NCBI RefSeq assembly: GCF_900112815.1
Contig: NZ_FOND01000021.1
Span: 1-64,000 of the forward strand
DNA from: Blastococcus tunisiensis
Lineage (GTDB): Bacteria; Actinomycetota; Actinomycetes; Mycobacteriales; Geodermatophilaceae
Direction of reading: 5' to 3'
DNA length: 64,000 bases
The notes under the pieces are model-generated. The model worked only from the letters and a program-made list of their open reading frames with translations. It was not told the DNA's origin and ran no database searches. Positions 36,125 to 45,123 of this stretch are shown here, in pieces. Each line of letters opens with the position of its first letter. Within the stretch, counting starts at the first letter, position 1. The translations under genes and the position numbers were made by a program.

Positions 36125-36892
36125 TCAGGCGGTGGTGGCGATCCCGCCGTCGACGGGGATGACCGCGCCGGTGACGTAGGCGCCCGCCCGGCTGGCCAGG
36201 TAGACGACGACGCCGGCCATGTCGTCGGGCCGGCCGATGCGGCCCAGCGGGGACTTGGCGGCGATCTCCGACCCGAAGGCATCGAGCGTGGCGGCCATCA
36301 TCTTCGACTCGAACGGGCCGGGCGCGACGGCGTTGACCGTGATGCCCTTCGGCCCGAGCTCCTTGGCGAGCACGCGGGTCAGCTGGTGCAGCCCGGCCTT
36401 GCTCGTGGCGTAGGAGTAGGTCGGCATCGGGTTGACGTGCAGGCCGTCGATGCTGCCGACGTTCACGATGCGGGCCGGGTCGCCCTCGCTGGCCGCCGCC
36501 TGCAGCTTCGGCAGGAAGGCGCGGGTGAGGAAGAACGGCGACTTGAGGTTGAGGTCGAGCAGCTTGTCCCAGGCCGACTCGGGGAAGGTCTCCAGCGGCT
36601 CGCCCCACGTGGCGCCGGCGTTGTTGACCAGGATGTGCACGCGCTCCTCCCGCGCGCCCACCTCCTCGGCGAGCCGCACGCACTCGGCCTCGGTGGAGAG
36701 GTCGGCCGGGATGGAGACGGCGGTGCCGAACTCGGCCAGCTCGGCGACGGCGGCGTCGCCCGCCTCGGCCTTGCGGGAGCTGAGGTACACCCGGGCCCCC
36801 GCCTGGAGCAGGCCGCGGGCCATCATCAGGCCGATCCCGCGGGTGCCGCCGGTGACGACGGCCACCTTGCCGGTCAGGTCGAACAGGTCCAC
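36125..36892 (-). CDS. SDR-family oxidoreductase
   Basis: A 255-residue classical short-chain dehydrogenase. The cofactor motif is TGGTRGIG (about 14-21), the structural motif NNAG, the catalytic Ser in NVGSID, and Tyr/Lys in YSYATSK. It ends [10 protein letters not shown] as FabG-like enzymes do. NADPH preference is suggested by SSRKAE after strand 2. The substrate is unknown. GTG 36892 has GGAGG seven bases upstream. It is divergent from the arginine deiminase gene. Confidence 0.92.
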   Translation of the reverse strand: MDLFDLTGKVAVVTGGTRGIGLMMARGLLQAGARVYLSSRKAEAGDAAVAELAEFGTAVSIPADLSTEAECVRLAEEVGAREERVHILVNNAGATWGEPLETFPESAWDKLLDLNLKSPFFLTRAFLPKLQAAASEGDPARIVNVGSIDGLHVNPMPTYSYATSKAGLHQLTRVLAKELGPKGITVNAVAPGPFESKMMAATLDAFGSEIAAKSPLGRIGRPDDMAGVVVYLASRAGAYVTGAVIPVDGGIATTA

Positions 36893-37009
36893 GCGGTACC
36901 TCCGCCTCAGGCGGGGCCCGCCTCGTCGCGGGCCCTCCCCGGCACGATAACCAGCGGGTCGCCGGGCACTGCCGGGCGGCCGGGCCACCCCCTGTGCCAG
37001 CCTCTGCGC

Positions 37010-38245
37010 ATGATCGAGTCTGCTCCCGAGGCGCCGCTCATGGGCGCCACCAGCGAGGTCGGCCGGCTGCGGACCGTGCTCCTGCACCGCCCCGGCGCGG
37101 AGCTGCGCCGGCTCACCCCGCGCAACAACGACGAGCTGCTCTTCGACGGCGTCCCGTGGGTCGACCGCGCCCAGGAGGAGCACGACGCCTTCGCGCAGGC
37201 ACTGGCCGACCGCGACGTCGAGGTGCTGCACCTGGACCGGCTGCTGGCCGAGGTGCTGTCCTTCCCCTCCGCCCGGGCCGAGCTCATCGCCGCCGCGGTC
37301 GACGATCCCCGGCTCGGGGCCACCCTGCAGCGCTCGACCACCACGCACCTGGCCGGCCTGGCGCCGGAGGACCTGGCCCGCACGCTGATCGCCGGGCTGG
37401 CGCACGACGAGCTCCGCGGCGGCAAGGGGCTGGCCTACGAGGTCATGGACCGCGGTGACTTCGTCGTCCCGCCGCTGCCGAACCTGCTGTTCACCCGGGA
37501 CTCCTCCGTCTGGGTCGGCGACGAGGTCGCGGTGACGTCGCTGGCGATGCCGGCCCGCCACCGCGAGAGCACCATCACCGCCGCGGTCTACGCCCACCAC
37601 CCGCGGTTCGCCGGGGTGGAGCAGCTCTACGGCGCCCAGCTGGAGCACCTGGAGGGCGGGGACGTGCTGCTGCTCGCCGAGGGCGTCGTGGCCGTCGGCG
37701 TCGGGGAGCGGACGACGCCCGGCGGGGCCGAGCGGCTGGCCCGGCGGCTGTTCGCCCGGCGGCTGGCCAGCACGGTGCTCGTCGTCCCCATCGTCCAGCA
37801 GCGAGCGACCATGCACCTGGACACGATCGCCACGATGGTCGACGTCGACGCGATGGTCATGTACCCCGCCGTTGCCGATTCGCTGGTCGCCTGGACCGTG
37901 ACGGCCCCGGACGGGGTGGCCGACGACGCCGACACCACCGAGCTGGCGGTCACCGGCCCCCGGCCGTTCCTGGCCGCCGCCGCGACCGCCATGGGCATCG
38001 ACCGGCTGCGGGTCATCGACACCGGCCTGGACCCGGTGACCGCCGAGCGGGAGCAGTGGGACGACGGCAACAACACCCTGGCCCTGGCCCCCCGCCTGGC
38101 CGTGGCCTACGAGCGCAACACCGTGACCAACGCCGCGCTCGAGGCGCACGGCATCGAGGTGGTCCGGATCGCCGGGTCGGAGCTCGGCAGCGGCCGCGGT
38201 GGCCCGCGCTGCATGTCCTGCCCGGTGGCGCGCGACCCCCGCTGA
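37010..38245 (+). CDS. arcA: Arginine deiminase
   Basis: A 411-residue guanidino-modifying enzyme that hydrolyses arginine to citrulline and ammonia. Seen motifs are [15 protein letters not shown] near the N terminus, [13 protein letters not shown], the catalytic-triad region [10 protein letters not shown] and the His motif [13 protein letters not shown]. The C-terminal [10 protein letters not shown] carries the nucleophilic Cys (about Cys404). The length is normal for ArcA. No arcB, arcC or arcD is adjacent, so it may serve in arginine catabolism or acid/energy stress on its own. Confidence 0.95.
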   Translation: MIESAPEAPLMGATSEVGRLRTVLLHRPGAELRRLTPRNNDELLFDGVPWVDRAQEEHDAFAQALADRDVEVLHLDRLLAEVLSFPSARAELIAAAVDDPRLGATLQRSTTTHLAGLAPEDLARTLIAGLAHDELRGGKGLAYEVMDRGDFVVPPLPNLLFTRDSSVWVGDEVAVTSLAMPARHRESTITAAVYAHHPRFAGVEQLYGAQLEHLEGGDVLLLAEGVVAVGVGERTTPGGAERLARRLFARRLASTVLVVPIVQQRATMHLDTIATMVDVDAMVMYPAVADSLVAWTVTAPDGVADDADTTELAVTGPRPFLAAAATAMGIDRLRVIDTGLDPVTAEREQWDDGNNTLALAPRLAVAYERNTVTNAALEAHGIEVVRIAGSELGSGRGGPRCMSCPVARDPR

Positions 38246-38377
38246 CCCGGCCGTCGGACCCCCGCCTCGACCGTCCGGGCGGACTTCGCCGACAGGTGGG
38301 CCGCCCGGGCGCTCCGGCCACTACGCTCCGGACCCTCCGCGCCACCACCCGTGGCGCAACGGGAAGGGACGTCGCAG

Positions 38378-39877
38378 GTGGCGGGGACGGCACGGGAGAC
38401 CGGGCGGATCGCGGGCATCGGCGGGGGGCTGGTCGGCTTCCTGGTCTTCGTCGAGTTCACCAGCGGCGTCCTGCAGGGCTACTACATCCCGCTGCTCACC
38501 GACATCGCCCGGCACCTGGACATCCACGACGCCGACGTCAACTGGCTCGAGGCCGCCCAGCTGATGCTGTCGGCGATCGCCGTGCCGATCCTGGCCAAGC
38601 TCGGCGACCTGCACGGCCACCGGCGGATGCTGCTGCTGTCGGCGGCGCTGGTGGCCGCGGCGACGGTCGTGCTCGCGTTCGCGTCGTCCTTCCCGGTGTT
38701 CCTCGTCGCGTGGGCGGTGCAGGGCATCTACGCCGCCTGGCTGCCGCTGCAGGTGGCGCTGATCTACAACCGCTCGCGCGGCCGGGCGGACCAGGCGGCG
38801 CAGACGCGGCGGGCCACCGGCCTGATCGTCGCCGCGCTGCAGCTGGGCGCGATCGTCGGTGCGCTGGGCGGCGGGCAGGTCGGCAGCGCCCTCGCCGGGC
38901 AGTTCTGGCTGGTGCTGCTGATCCCCGGGTTCCTGGTGGCCGGCGTCTGCGCGGTCGTCGCGCTGCGCGTGCCGGAGAGCGTGGACCGGCAGTCCGGCTC
39001 CGTCGACGCGACCGGCGCGGCGCTGCTCAGCGTCGTCCTGCTGGTGATCACCGGCGGCCTGACCTTCGTCCGGATCAACGGCGCCGGCGAGGCCTGGCCG
39101 TGGCTGGTCACCGCCCTGGGCCTGCTGCTGGTCGTCCCGTTCGTGCGCTACGAGCTGGGCCGGCCCGACCCGCTGGTCGACTTCCGCGTCCTGCGCAGCC
39201 CCGCCATGTGGCCGGTGCAGCTGACCGCCGGGCTCTTCGGCGTCAGCGTGCTCGGCGCCCAGGGCCCGCTGTCGACCTTCGCCCGCACCGACCCGGACGA
39301 CTACGGCTACGGGCTGGGGTTGTCGACGAGCATGGTGTCGATCGTCATCGGCGGCTACGTCATCTCGATGCTGGTCGGGGCCAGCCAGTTCTCCCGGATC
39401 TCCGCCCGCACCACCCCGCGGACGACGCTGATCGGCGCCGCGGTCCTCGTCGGCACTGGCTACCTGCTGCTCGTGCCGTTCCACGACTCGCTGGCCCAGG
39501 TGCTGGCCTGCATGGTGGTGGCCGGCCTGGGCTCGGGTGCCCTGGTGGCGGCCCTGCCCGCGGCCGCCGCCGCCGCCGCGCCGACCGGTCGCACCGGCGT
39601 GGCCACCGGCCTGACCAACACCACGAAGGTCCTCGGCGGCAGCTTCGCCTCCGCGACGTTCGCCGTCGCCCTGGCCGCGAACGCGCCGACGCTCGCCGAC
39701 GGCTCCGCGGGGACGGCGGGCTCCCTGGGCGGTTATCTCGCCGTGTGGATCATCTGCGGGACGACGGCGCTGGCGGCCGCGGTCGCGCTGGTGTTCGTGC
39801 CGCGCCTGGCGTTCTCCGACGCACCCGACGCCACGGACCTCCGTTCGGTCGCGCCCGCGACGGAGCACCGGGCATGA
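38378..39877 (+). CDS. MFS transporter of the 14-TM (DHA2/EmrB-like) type
   Basis: A 499-residue membrane protein with about 14 TM helices. The loop after TM2 reads LAKLGDLHGHRRMLLLSA, which fits MFS motif A. GLIVAALQLGAIVGALGGGQVG resembles motif C of drug-proton antiporters. GTG 38378 is preferred since GGGAAGGGA lies eight bases upstream; GTG 38351 is the longest option. The stop overlaps the start of the peptidase gene (ATGA), so the two are translationally coupled. The substrate is unknown. Confidence 0.9.
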   Translation: MAGTARETGRIAGIGGGLVGFLVFVEFTSGVLQGYYIPLLTDIARHLDIHDADVNWLEAAQLMLSAIAVPILAKLGDLHGHRRMLLLSAALVAAATVVLAFASSFPVFLVAWAVQGIYAAWLPLQVALIYNRSRGRADQAAQTRRATGLIVAALQLGAIVGALGGGQVGSALAGQFWLVLLIPGFLVAGVCAVVALRVPESVDRQSGSVDATGAALLSVVLLVITGGLTFVRINGAGEAWPWLVTALGLLLVVPFVRYELGRPDPLVDFRVLRSPAMWPVQLTAGLFGVSVLGAQGPLSTFARTDPDDYGYGLGLSTSMVSIVIGGYVISMLVGASQFSRISARTTPRTTLIGAAVLVGTGYLLLVPFHDSLAQVLACMVVAGLGSGALVAALPAAAAAAAPTGRTGVATGLTNTTKVLGGSFASATFAVALAANAPTLADGSAGTAGSLGGYLAVWIICGTTALAAAVALVFVPRLAFSDAPDATDLRSVAPATEHRA

Positions 39878-41307
39878 GGGGCGCACTGCTGGGCGCGGCC
39901 TGCGGTGCCGCGGTGGCCGCCGCGACCCGCCGGGTCGCCCGCTTCCGCCCGCCCCCGGACGCCCCGGACCCCGCCGACCTCGACGGTCTGGACGCCGACG
40001 GCGCGGCGCAGCGCCTGGCCGAGCTGGTCCGCATCCCGACGATCTCCACCCGGGACGCCGCCGAGCGCGACACCGCCGCGTTCGAGCGGTTCCGCGCGCG
40101 GCTGGCGGAGCTGTACCCGCACACCCACCGCGTCCTCGAGCGGGAGGTGCTCGGCGGCGGCGCGCTGCTCTACCGGTGGCCCAGCGGGACGGACCTGCCG
40201 CCCCTGGTGCTCATGGCGCACTACGACGTCGTCCCGGTGGCCGGCCAGGAGTGGTCGCGCGACCCGTTCTCCGGCCTGATCGAGGACGGCGTGGTGCACG
40301 GCCGCGGCGCCATCGACGACAAGGGCGCCCTGGTGGCGATCCTCGAGGCGGTGGAGTCCCTGGTCGCGGCCGGGTTCACCCCCGCCCGCGACGTCTACCT
40401 CTCCTTCGGCGACGACGAGGAGGTGGCCGGCGTCGGGGCGCAGCTGGCGGTCGAGGCGTTCACCGCCCGCGGCGTCCGGCCCTGGGCGGTGATCGACGAG
40501 GGCGGCGCCGTGGTCAGCGGCGTCTTCCCCGGCGTCCCGGGCCAGACCGCCGTCGTCGGGCTGGCGGAGAAGGGGCTGCTGGACGTCGAGCTGGTCACCA
40601 CCGACGCCGGTGGGCACGCGTCCGCGCCCGTCCGCGGCGGCGCGCCCGCACGGCTGGCCCGCGCCATCCTGCGGATCGAGGACGACCCGTTCCCCGCCCG
40701 GCTGCACGACGTCGTCCTCGGGATGGTCGACGCCCTGGGCCGGCACGCCCCGATCGGCTACCGGGCGCTGTTCGCGCACGCGGCGTACCTGCGCCCACTG
40801 CTGGCGGCCGTGCTGTCGAAGGCGAGCCGCGAGGCCAACGCGCTGGTCCGGACGACGGTGGCCATCACCGAGCTCGAGGGCAGCAAGGCCCGCAACGTGC
40901 TGGCCACCCGCGCCCGGGCGCACGCCAACATCCGGATCGCCCTGGGCGAGACGGTGCAGTCGACCGTCGACCGGCTGCGCCGGGTGATCGACGACCCGAG
41001 CGTCGAGCTGACCGTGGTGTCCGGGAACGATCCGTCACCGGTGTCGCGGGCGGACAACGAGGCGTTCGCGCTGGTCGGTGCCGCCGTCCGCTCGGTGTAC
41101 CCGGAGGCCGCGGTGGCCCCGTACGTGATGGTGCAGGCGAGCGACGCCCGGCACTTCAGCCAGATCTGCGACAGCGTCTACCGGTTCATGCCCTTCGACC
41201 TGACGAAGGGCGAGCTGGCCGCCCTGCACGCCGCCGACGAGCGGATCGGCGTCGCCGCCCTGCACCGCGGCGCCGGCTTCTACCGCTACCTGATCCGCCA
41301 CCTCTGA
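39874..41307 (+). CDS. M20-family metallopeptidase
   Basis: A 477-residue dinuclear zinc hydrolase. Metal-ligand motifs are MAHYDVVPV (His and Asp at about 113-118), GRGAIDDKGA with the bridging Asp, FGDDEEV with the catalytic Glu, and DARHFSQ with the last His. A dimerisation domain lies between (about 235-350). The N terminus is Ala-rich and hydrophobic for about 20 residues (GALLGAACGAAVAAATR) and could be an anchor or signal. Relatives cleave dipeptides or N-acyl amino acids. It is coupled to the upstream transporter. Confidence 0.92.
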   Translation: MRGALLGAACGAAVAAATRRVARFRPPPDAPDPADLDGLDADGAAQRLAELVRIPTISTRDAAERDTAAFERFRARLAELYPHTHRVLEREVLGGGALLYRWPSGTDLPPLVLMAHYDVVPVAGQEWSRDPFSGLIEDGVVHGRGAIDDKGALVAILEAVESLVAAGFTPARDVYLSFGDDEEVAGVGAQLAVEAFTARGVRPWAVIDEGGAVVSGVFPGVPGQTAVVGLAEKGLLDVELVTTDAGGHASAPVRGGAPARLARAILRIEDDPFPARLHDVVLGMVDALGRHAPIGYRALFAHAAYLRPLLAAVLSKASREANALVRTTVAITELEGSKARNVLATRARAHANIRIALGETVQSTVDRLRRVIDDPSVELTVVSGNDPSPVSRADNEAFALVGAAVRSVYPEAAVAPYVMVQASDARHFSQICDSVYRFMPFDLTKGELAALHAADERIGVAALHRGAGFYRYLIRHL

Positions 41308-41310
41308 CGG

Positions 41311-41735
41311 CGGCCGGGCGTTCCGCCGCTGGGTGTTCCCGCGGACGGTCGGCCCCTGCCCACAGGAGTGGGCAACGGCCGAGCATGCCCGAAGGAGGGA
41401 TCGCGCGCGGCCGGGCGTTCCGCCGCTGGGTGTTCCCGCGGACGGTCGGCCCCTGCCCACAGGAGTGGGCAACGGCCGAGCATGCCCGAAGGGAGGATCG
41501 CGCGCGGCCGGGCATTCCTCCGCCGATGTCCCCCCGCGGACGGTCGGCCCCTGCCCACAGGAGTGGGCAACGGCCGAGCATGCCCGAAGGAGGGATCGCG
41601 CGCGGCCGGGCGTTCCGCCGCTGGGTGTTCCCGCGGACGGTCGGCCCCTGCCCACAGGAGTGGGCAACGGCCGAGCATGCCCGAAGGGAGGATCGCGCGT
41701 GGCCGGGCATTCCTCCGCTGGGGTGTCCCCGCGGA
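41311..41735. repeat. 97-bp tandem repeat array, four units plus a partial
   Basis: Units beginning CGGCCGGGC start at 41311, 41408, 41505, 41603 and 41700 (periods 97, 97, 98 and 97). Each contains TGCCCAC-AGGA-GTGGGCA, a tight hairpin, and the segment CCGAGCATGCCCGAAGG. Two unit types are visible (CGTTCCGCCGCTGGGTGTTCC or CATTCCTCCGC... starts), so units 2-3 and 4-5 form a 195-bp higher-order repeat. The array fills the 430-bp gap between the convergent peptidase and SEC-C genes. No coding sequence is supported in it. Confidence 0.9.
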
Positions 41736-41738
41736 CGC

Positions 41739-42671
41739 TCAGCGCAGGGTGATCTGCCGCGAGATCAGCCCGGCGCGGGCGCGCCGCTCGTCGGAGGTCA
41801 GCGGCTCGGTCACGGCCAGGGCTGCCTCCAGCCGGGTCTGGAACTCCGTCGCCGGCCCGACCCAGTCGGCCGCCGGGGTGTCGGCGGGCAGGTCCCACAC
41901 GGGGACGACGAGGCCGAGGGCACGGAAGGCTCCCGCGTAACGGGTGCCCTCCCCCAGCAGGATCTGGCCGGACGCCGAGAGCCGGGCCAGGGCGTCGAGC
42001 AGCTTCTCCTCCGGCTCCGGCCGCACCCAGCGAAGGTGCGCCCGCTCGTCGCCGGGCCGCACCCAGTAGGCCGCCTCGAGCCCGGCCAGCCGGACGGTCG
42101 GCAGGATCGCCTCGTTGGCGTGCTCCAGACCGGCCGTGGCCGCGGCCGAGGGCTCCGTCCCCTCCAGCCAGAAGCCGAAGTCGTCGTGCACGGTCACCTC
42201 GAAGGGCGCCGAGAGGTCGAGCAGCTCCCGCAACCGGGGGCCGGCCGAGCCGGCGCCGCCGACGGGGCCCGGGTCCACCGGCGCGCCGGCCGGGGCCTCC
42301 AGCGCCGCGGCGAGCGCCGTGCCGATGTCGCGGCTCACGTCGTCGGAGGAGACCTGCATCTGGACGGCGACCACGATCTCGCCGTTGGCCCGCACCAGGG
42401 CGGGGGTGCCGCCCGGCAGCACGCTGGCGAGGGTGACCTCCCGGCCGTCCGTCGTCCGCAGGCCGGCCGTGGCCGCCGGGACCAGCTCGCGCAGCGCCAC
42501 CCAGTCCGCCTCGCCCGGGAGCCCCTCGAAGGGCCGGGTCACCGGCGGGGCGTAGCCGGAGCCGTGGCAGTGCTTGTAGCGCCGGCCGGAGCCGCAGAAG
42601 CACGGGGCCTTCGGGTTGATGCCCTCCGGCGCGTCGGTGGCGGGGGCTGCGGAGCGCTTGCGGGAAGCCAT
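41739..42671 (-). CDS. SEC-C motif protein (DUF5926-like)
   Basis: A 310-residue protein. An N-terminal SEC-C zinc motif, CFCGSGRRYKHCHG, occurs at about residues 24-37; it is shared with SecA C termini and binds Zn through three Cys and a His. The rest resembles the actinobacterial DUF5926 family of unknown function, with no membrane segments. It starts with a Lys/Arg-rich segment (MASRKRS). It is divergent from the P450 gene with a 245-bp gap carrying a long palindrome. Confidence 0.85.
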   Translation of the reverse strand: MASRKRSAAPATDAPEGINPKAPCFCGSGRRYKHCHGSGYAPPVTRPFEGLPGEADWVALRELVPAATAGLRTTDGREVTLASVLPGGTPALVRANGEIVVAVQMQVSSDDVSRDIGTALAAALEAPAGAPVDPGPVGGAGSAGPRLRELLDLSAPFEVTVHDDFGFWLEGTEPSAAATAGLEHANEAILPTVRLAGLEAAYWVRPGDERAHLRWVRPEPEEKLLDALARLSASGQILLGEGTRYAGAFRALGLVVPVWDLPADTPAADWVGPATEFQTRLEAALAVTEPLTSDERRARAGLISRQITLR

Positions 42672-42806
42672 GCGGTGCAGCGTAGTGAAAGGCCTCCCGT
42701 CCCCCTCCCGCCTCGCATGCTCGGCGCGAGCCTCTGGACGGGGGCCGGGCGTCGGAGCCCGGCAGCAGGGCCGCCGCTCAGGCCACCCGGGCCGCTCCCG
42801 GCCTCT

Positions 42807-42861
42807 GAACCATGCGCACTCGTGGTCATCGCCGGCCGATGGCCACGAGTGCGCATGGTTC
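42807..42861. repeat. 19-bp perfect inverted repeat in a divergent promoter region
   Basis: GAACCATGCGCACTCGTGG (42807-42825) pairs perfectly with 42843-42861. Within the loop, CATCG and CGATG add five more pairs. It lies between the divergent SEC-C and P450 genes, 55 bp before the P450 start, so it is not a convergent terminator like the other repeats. It could be an operator, a cruciform or a mobile palindromic unit. Confidence 0.75.
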
Positions 42862-42916
42862 GTGGCCCCGCAGGGCTGTGACCGGCGTCGTTGCCGGCGT
42901 TCCTAGGCTCGTGGAC

Positions 42917-44119
42917 GTGACGCCCGCTCCCCTCGACCTGACCGATCCCGCCGTCGTCGCCGACCCGTACCCGGCGTTCGCCCGGGCCCGTGCGGAGGCG
43001 CCGGTGCAGTGGCACGAGGGGCTCGGGCTGTGGCTGGCGTTCACCCACGCCGAGGCCAACGCCGTGCTGCGCGACCGCCGGCTGGGCCGGATCTGGTCGG
43101 ACAAGGCGCCGGCCGAGCGGTTCGGGAGCTTCAACCTCATCCACCGCAACGCCATCCTGGAGATGGAGCCGCCGGACCACACGCGGCTGCGCCGGCTGAT
43201 CAGCGCCGCGTTCGCCCGCGGGCACGTGGAGCGCCTGCGGCCGTGGGTGGAGGAGCTCGCGGGCACCCTGGTCGACGGCCTGGTCGAGCGATCCGGGGGC
43301 ACCGAGCCGGTCGACGTCCTCAGCGGGATGGCCGAGGAGCTGCCGGTCGCCGTCATCGCCGAGTTGCTGGGGGTGCCGGAGGCCGACCGGGCACTGCTGC
43401 GCCCGTGGTCGAACGCGATCGTGAAGATGTACGAGTACGGCCGGACGACGGAGATCGAGGACGCCGCCGAGCGTGCCGCCGAGGAGTTCGTCGCCTACCT
43501 GCGCGAACTGGCCGCCGACCGCCGGAAGAACCTCGGCGAGGACCTCGTCTCGCACCTGGTCAGCGTCCGGGACGCCGAGGGCGACAAGCTCACCGAGGAC
43601 GAGCTGGTCACCACCTGCATCCTGCTGCTCAACGCCGGCCACGAGGCGACCGTCAACGTCAGCGGCAACGGCCTGCTCGCCCTGCTGGAGCACCCCGACC
43701 AGCTGCAGCGGCTGCGCGACGATCCCGCGCTGCTGCCGACGGCGATCGAGGAGCTCATGCGCTTCGACTCCCCGCTGCAGCTGTTCGAGCGCACCGCGAC
43801 CGCCGACGTCGAGATCGGCGGGATCACGGTGCAGCAGGGCCAGAAGATCGCCGCCCTGCTGGGGTCGGCCAACCACGACCCCGCGGTGTTCGCCGAACCG
43901 GGGACCCTCGACGTCGGGCGCACCGACAACCCGCACATCTCCTTCGGGGCCGGCATCCACTTCTGCATCGGCGCCCCGCTTGCCCGCGTCGAGCTGCAGG
44001 CGTCGTTCGGCGCGCTGCTCTCGCGCACCTCGCGGCTGGAGCTGGGGCGGCCCGCGCGGCGCCGTCCGGAGTTCGTCATCCGCGGCCTGCGCGACCTCCC
44101 CGTCGTCCTCACCGCCTGA
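42917..44119 (+). CDS. Cytochrome P450
   Basis: A 400-residue bacterial P450. The haem ligand Cys350 lies in FGAGIHFCIGAPLAR. The I-helix oxygen-activation motif is LLNAGHEATVN, and the K-helix ExxR is in EELMRFDSP. It has no membrane anchor and needs separate ferredoxin partners, none of which is adjacent. GTG 42917 is preferred over GTG 42911 by spacing from an AGG site. The substrate is unknown. The methyltransferase gene follows 61 bp later on the same strand, so a small tailoring operon is possible. Confidence 0.93.
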   Translation: MTPAPLDLTDPAVVADPYPAFARARAEAPVQWHEGLGLWLAFTHAEANAVLRDRRLGRIWSDKAPAERFGSFNLIHRNAILEMEPPDHTRLRRLISAAFARGHVERLRPWVEELAGTLVDGLVERSGGTEPVDVLSGMAEELPVAVIAELLGVPEADRALLRPWSNAIVKMYEYGRTTEIEDAAERAAEEFVAYLRELAADRRKNLGEDLVSHLVSVRDAEGDKLTEDELVTTCILLLNAGHEATVNVSGNGLLALLEHPDQLQRLRDDPALLPTAIEELMRFDSPLQLFERTATADVEIGGITVQQGQKIAALLGSANHDPAVFAEPGTLDVGRTDNPHISFGAGIHFCIGAPLARVELQASFGALLSRTSRLELGRPARRRPEFVIRGLRDLPVVLTA

Positions 44120-44180
44120 TCTCTTGCCGGACCGGCAACGGAAGTGGCCGATCCGCGGCGTGCGGGGGGAGAGTGCGGAG

Positions 44181-44843
44181 GTGACCCGAGACCTTCCCGT
44201 GGACCCGACCGCCGCCGACGACTACGTGGGATCTCCCGCGGTGCGGGCGGAGTGGGACCGGCGCTACACCGAGTGGGAGCAGCTGTGGAGCGGCCGACCC
44301 AACGGAGCGCTCGTCGCCGAGGCCGGGGACCTGACGCCCGGGAGGGTGCTGGACGTCGGCTGCGGCGAGGGCGCGGACGCCGTCTGGCTGGCCCGTCAGG
44401 GCTGGGACGTGACGGCTCTCGACGTCTCCGAGGTGGCCCTGGAGCGGGCGGCGCGGCATGCCCGCGACGCCGGCGTCGAGGTCCGCTGGGTGCACGCCGG
44501 CCTGGAGGAGGCGGCGCTGCCGCCGCGGTCCTTCGACCTCGTCTCCGCCCAGTACCCGGCCCTGCCACGCACGCCGGACGCCGCCGCCGAGCGCGCCCTG
44601 CTGGACGCCGTCGCGCCGGGCGGCGTGCTGCTGCTCGTGCACCACGCGGGGATGGAGACGCACCGACCGGAGAACAGCGAGTTCGACCCGGCGGACTACG
44701 TCTGGCCCTCGATGGTGGCAGCGCTGCTGGACGACGCGTGGCGGGTGGAGGTGGACGAGCAGCGGCCGCGCGTCGCACCGGAGAGCGGCGGCGGGGCACA
44801 CCACACCGAGGACGTCGTGCTCCGCGCCCGCCGGTTGCGCTGA
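44181..44843 (+). CDS. Class I SAM-dependent methyltransferase (TehB/Methyltransf_25-like)
   Basis: A 220-residue methyltransferase. Motif I is VLDVGCGEGADAVWLARQGWDVTALDVSEVALERA (about 57-91), and FDLVSAQYPAL is motif II-like. The N-terminal WDRRYTEWEQLWSGRPNGALV is typical of the small-molecule thiol or tellurite-type group. GTG 44181 is chosen from the ribosome-site position (GGGGGGA). It may be co-transcribed with the P450. Confidence 0.88.
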   Translation: MTRDLPVDPTAADDYVGSPAVRAEWDRRYTEWEQLWSGRPNGALVAEAGDLTPGRVLDVGCGEGADAVWLARQGWDVTALDVSEVALERAARHARDAGVEVRWVHAGLEEAALPPRSFDLVSAQYPALPRTPDAAAERALLDAVAPGGVLLLVHHAGMETHRPENSEFDPADYVWPSMVAALLDDAWRVEVDEQRPRVAPESGGGAHHTEDVVLRARRLR

Positions 44844-44979
44844 GCCGACCCGACCGGGGGCGGGGCGGCCACCCTCGACGGACGGCATCCTCCTCGCCGC
44901 GCGGCATCCTCCTCGCCGCGCGGCGTCCCCCTCGCGGCTCGGCGTCCCCCTCGCGGCGGCGTCCCTTTCGCGGCGGCGT

Positions 44980-45078
44980 CCTCCCCCACCGGAGCGCGTC
45001 CTCCCCCACCGGAGCGCGTCCTCCCCCACCGCCCACCGTGCGGGAGGACGCGCCACGATCAGGGAACCTGATCATGGC
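44980..45078. repeat. Repeat family A, copy 4
   Basis: Three CGTCCTCCCCCACC units precede the hairpin GCGCGTCCTCCC (45014-45025) / GGGAGGACGCGC (45042-45053). Then GCCACGATCAGG (45052-45063) pairs with CCTGATCATGGC (45067-45078), with one G-T pair. The preceding 100 bp holds degenerate GGCGTCCCCCTCGCGGC units. It lies between two co-directional genes, 137 bp after the methyltransferase stop. Confidence 0.75.
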
Positions 45079-45123
45079 GGACCACCGGTGGAAGGTGAGC
45101 GCCGTCACTGGCACGATGCGGTC

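Noticed and set aside
41311-41735. CRISPR array
   Set aside because: The repeated units are contiguous and near-identical throughout. There are no unique spacers and no cas genes.
41286-41752. Repeat-encoded open frames (MLGRCPLLWAGADRP and SMPEG types) on both strands of the 97-bp array
   Set aside because: The unit is not a multiple of three, so the frame rotates between units. There is no ribosome site or plausible start context, and all frames come from the DNA repeat.
44856-44985. Small gene in the repetitive GGCGTCCCCCTCGCGGC stretch before repeat A copy 4
   Set aside because: Degenerate short tandem units with no start site or domain. It looks like decayed repeat DNA.
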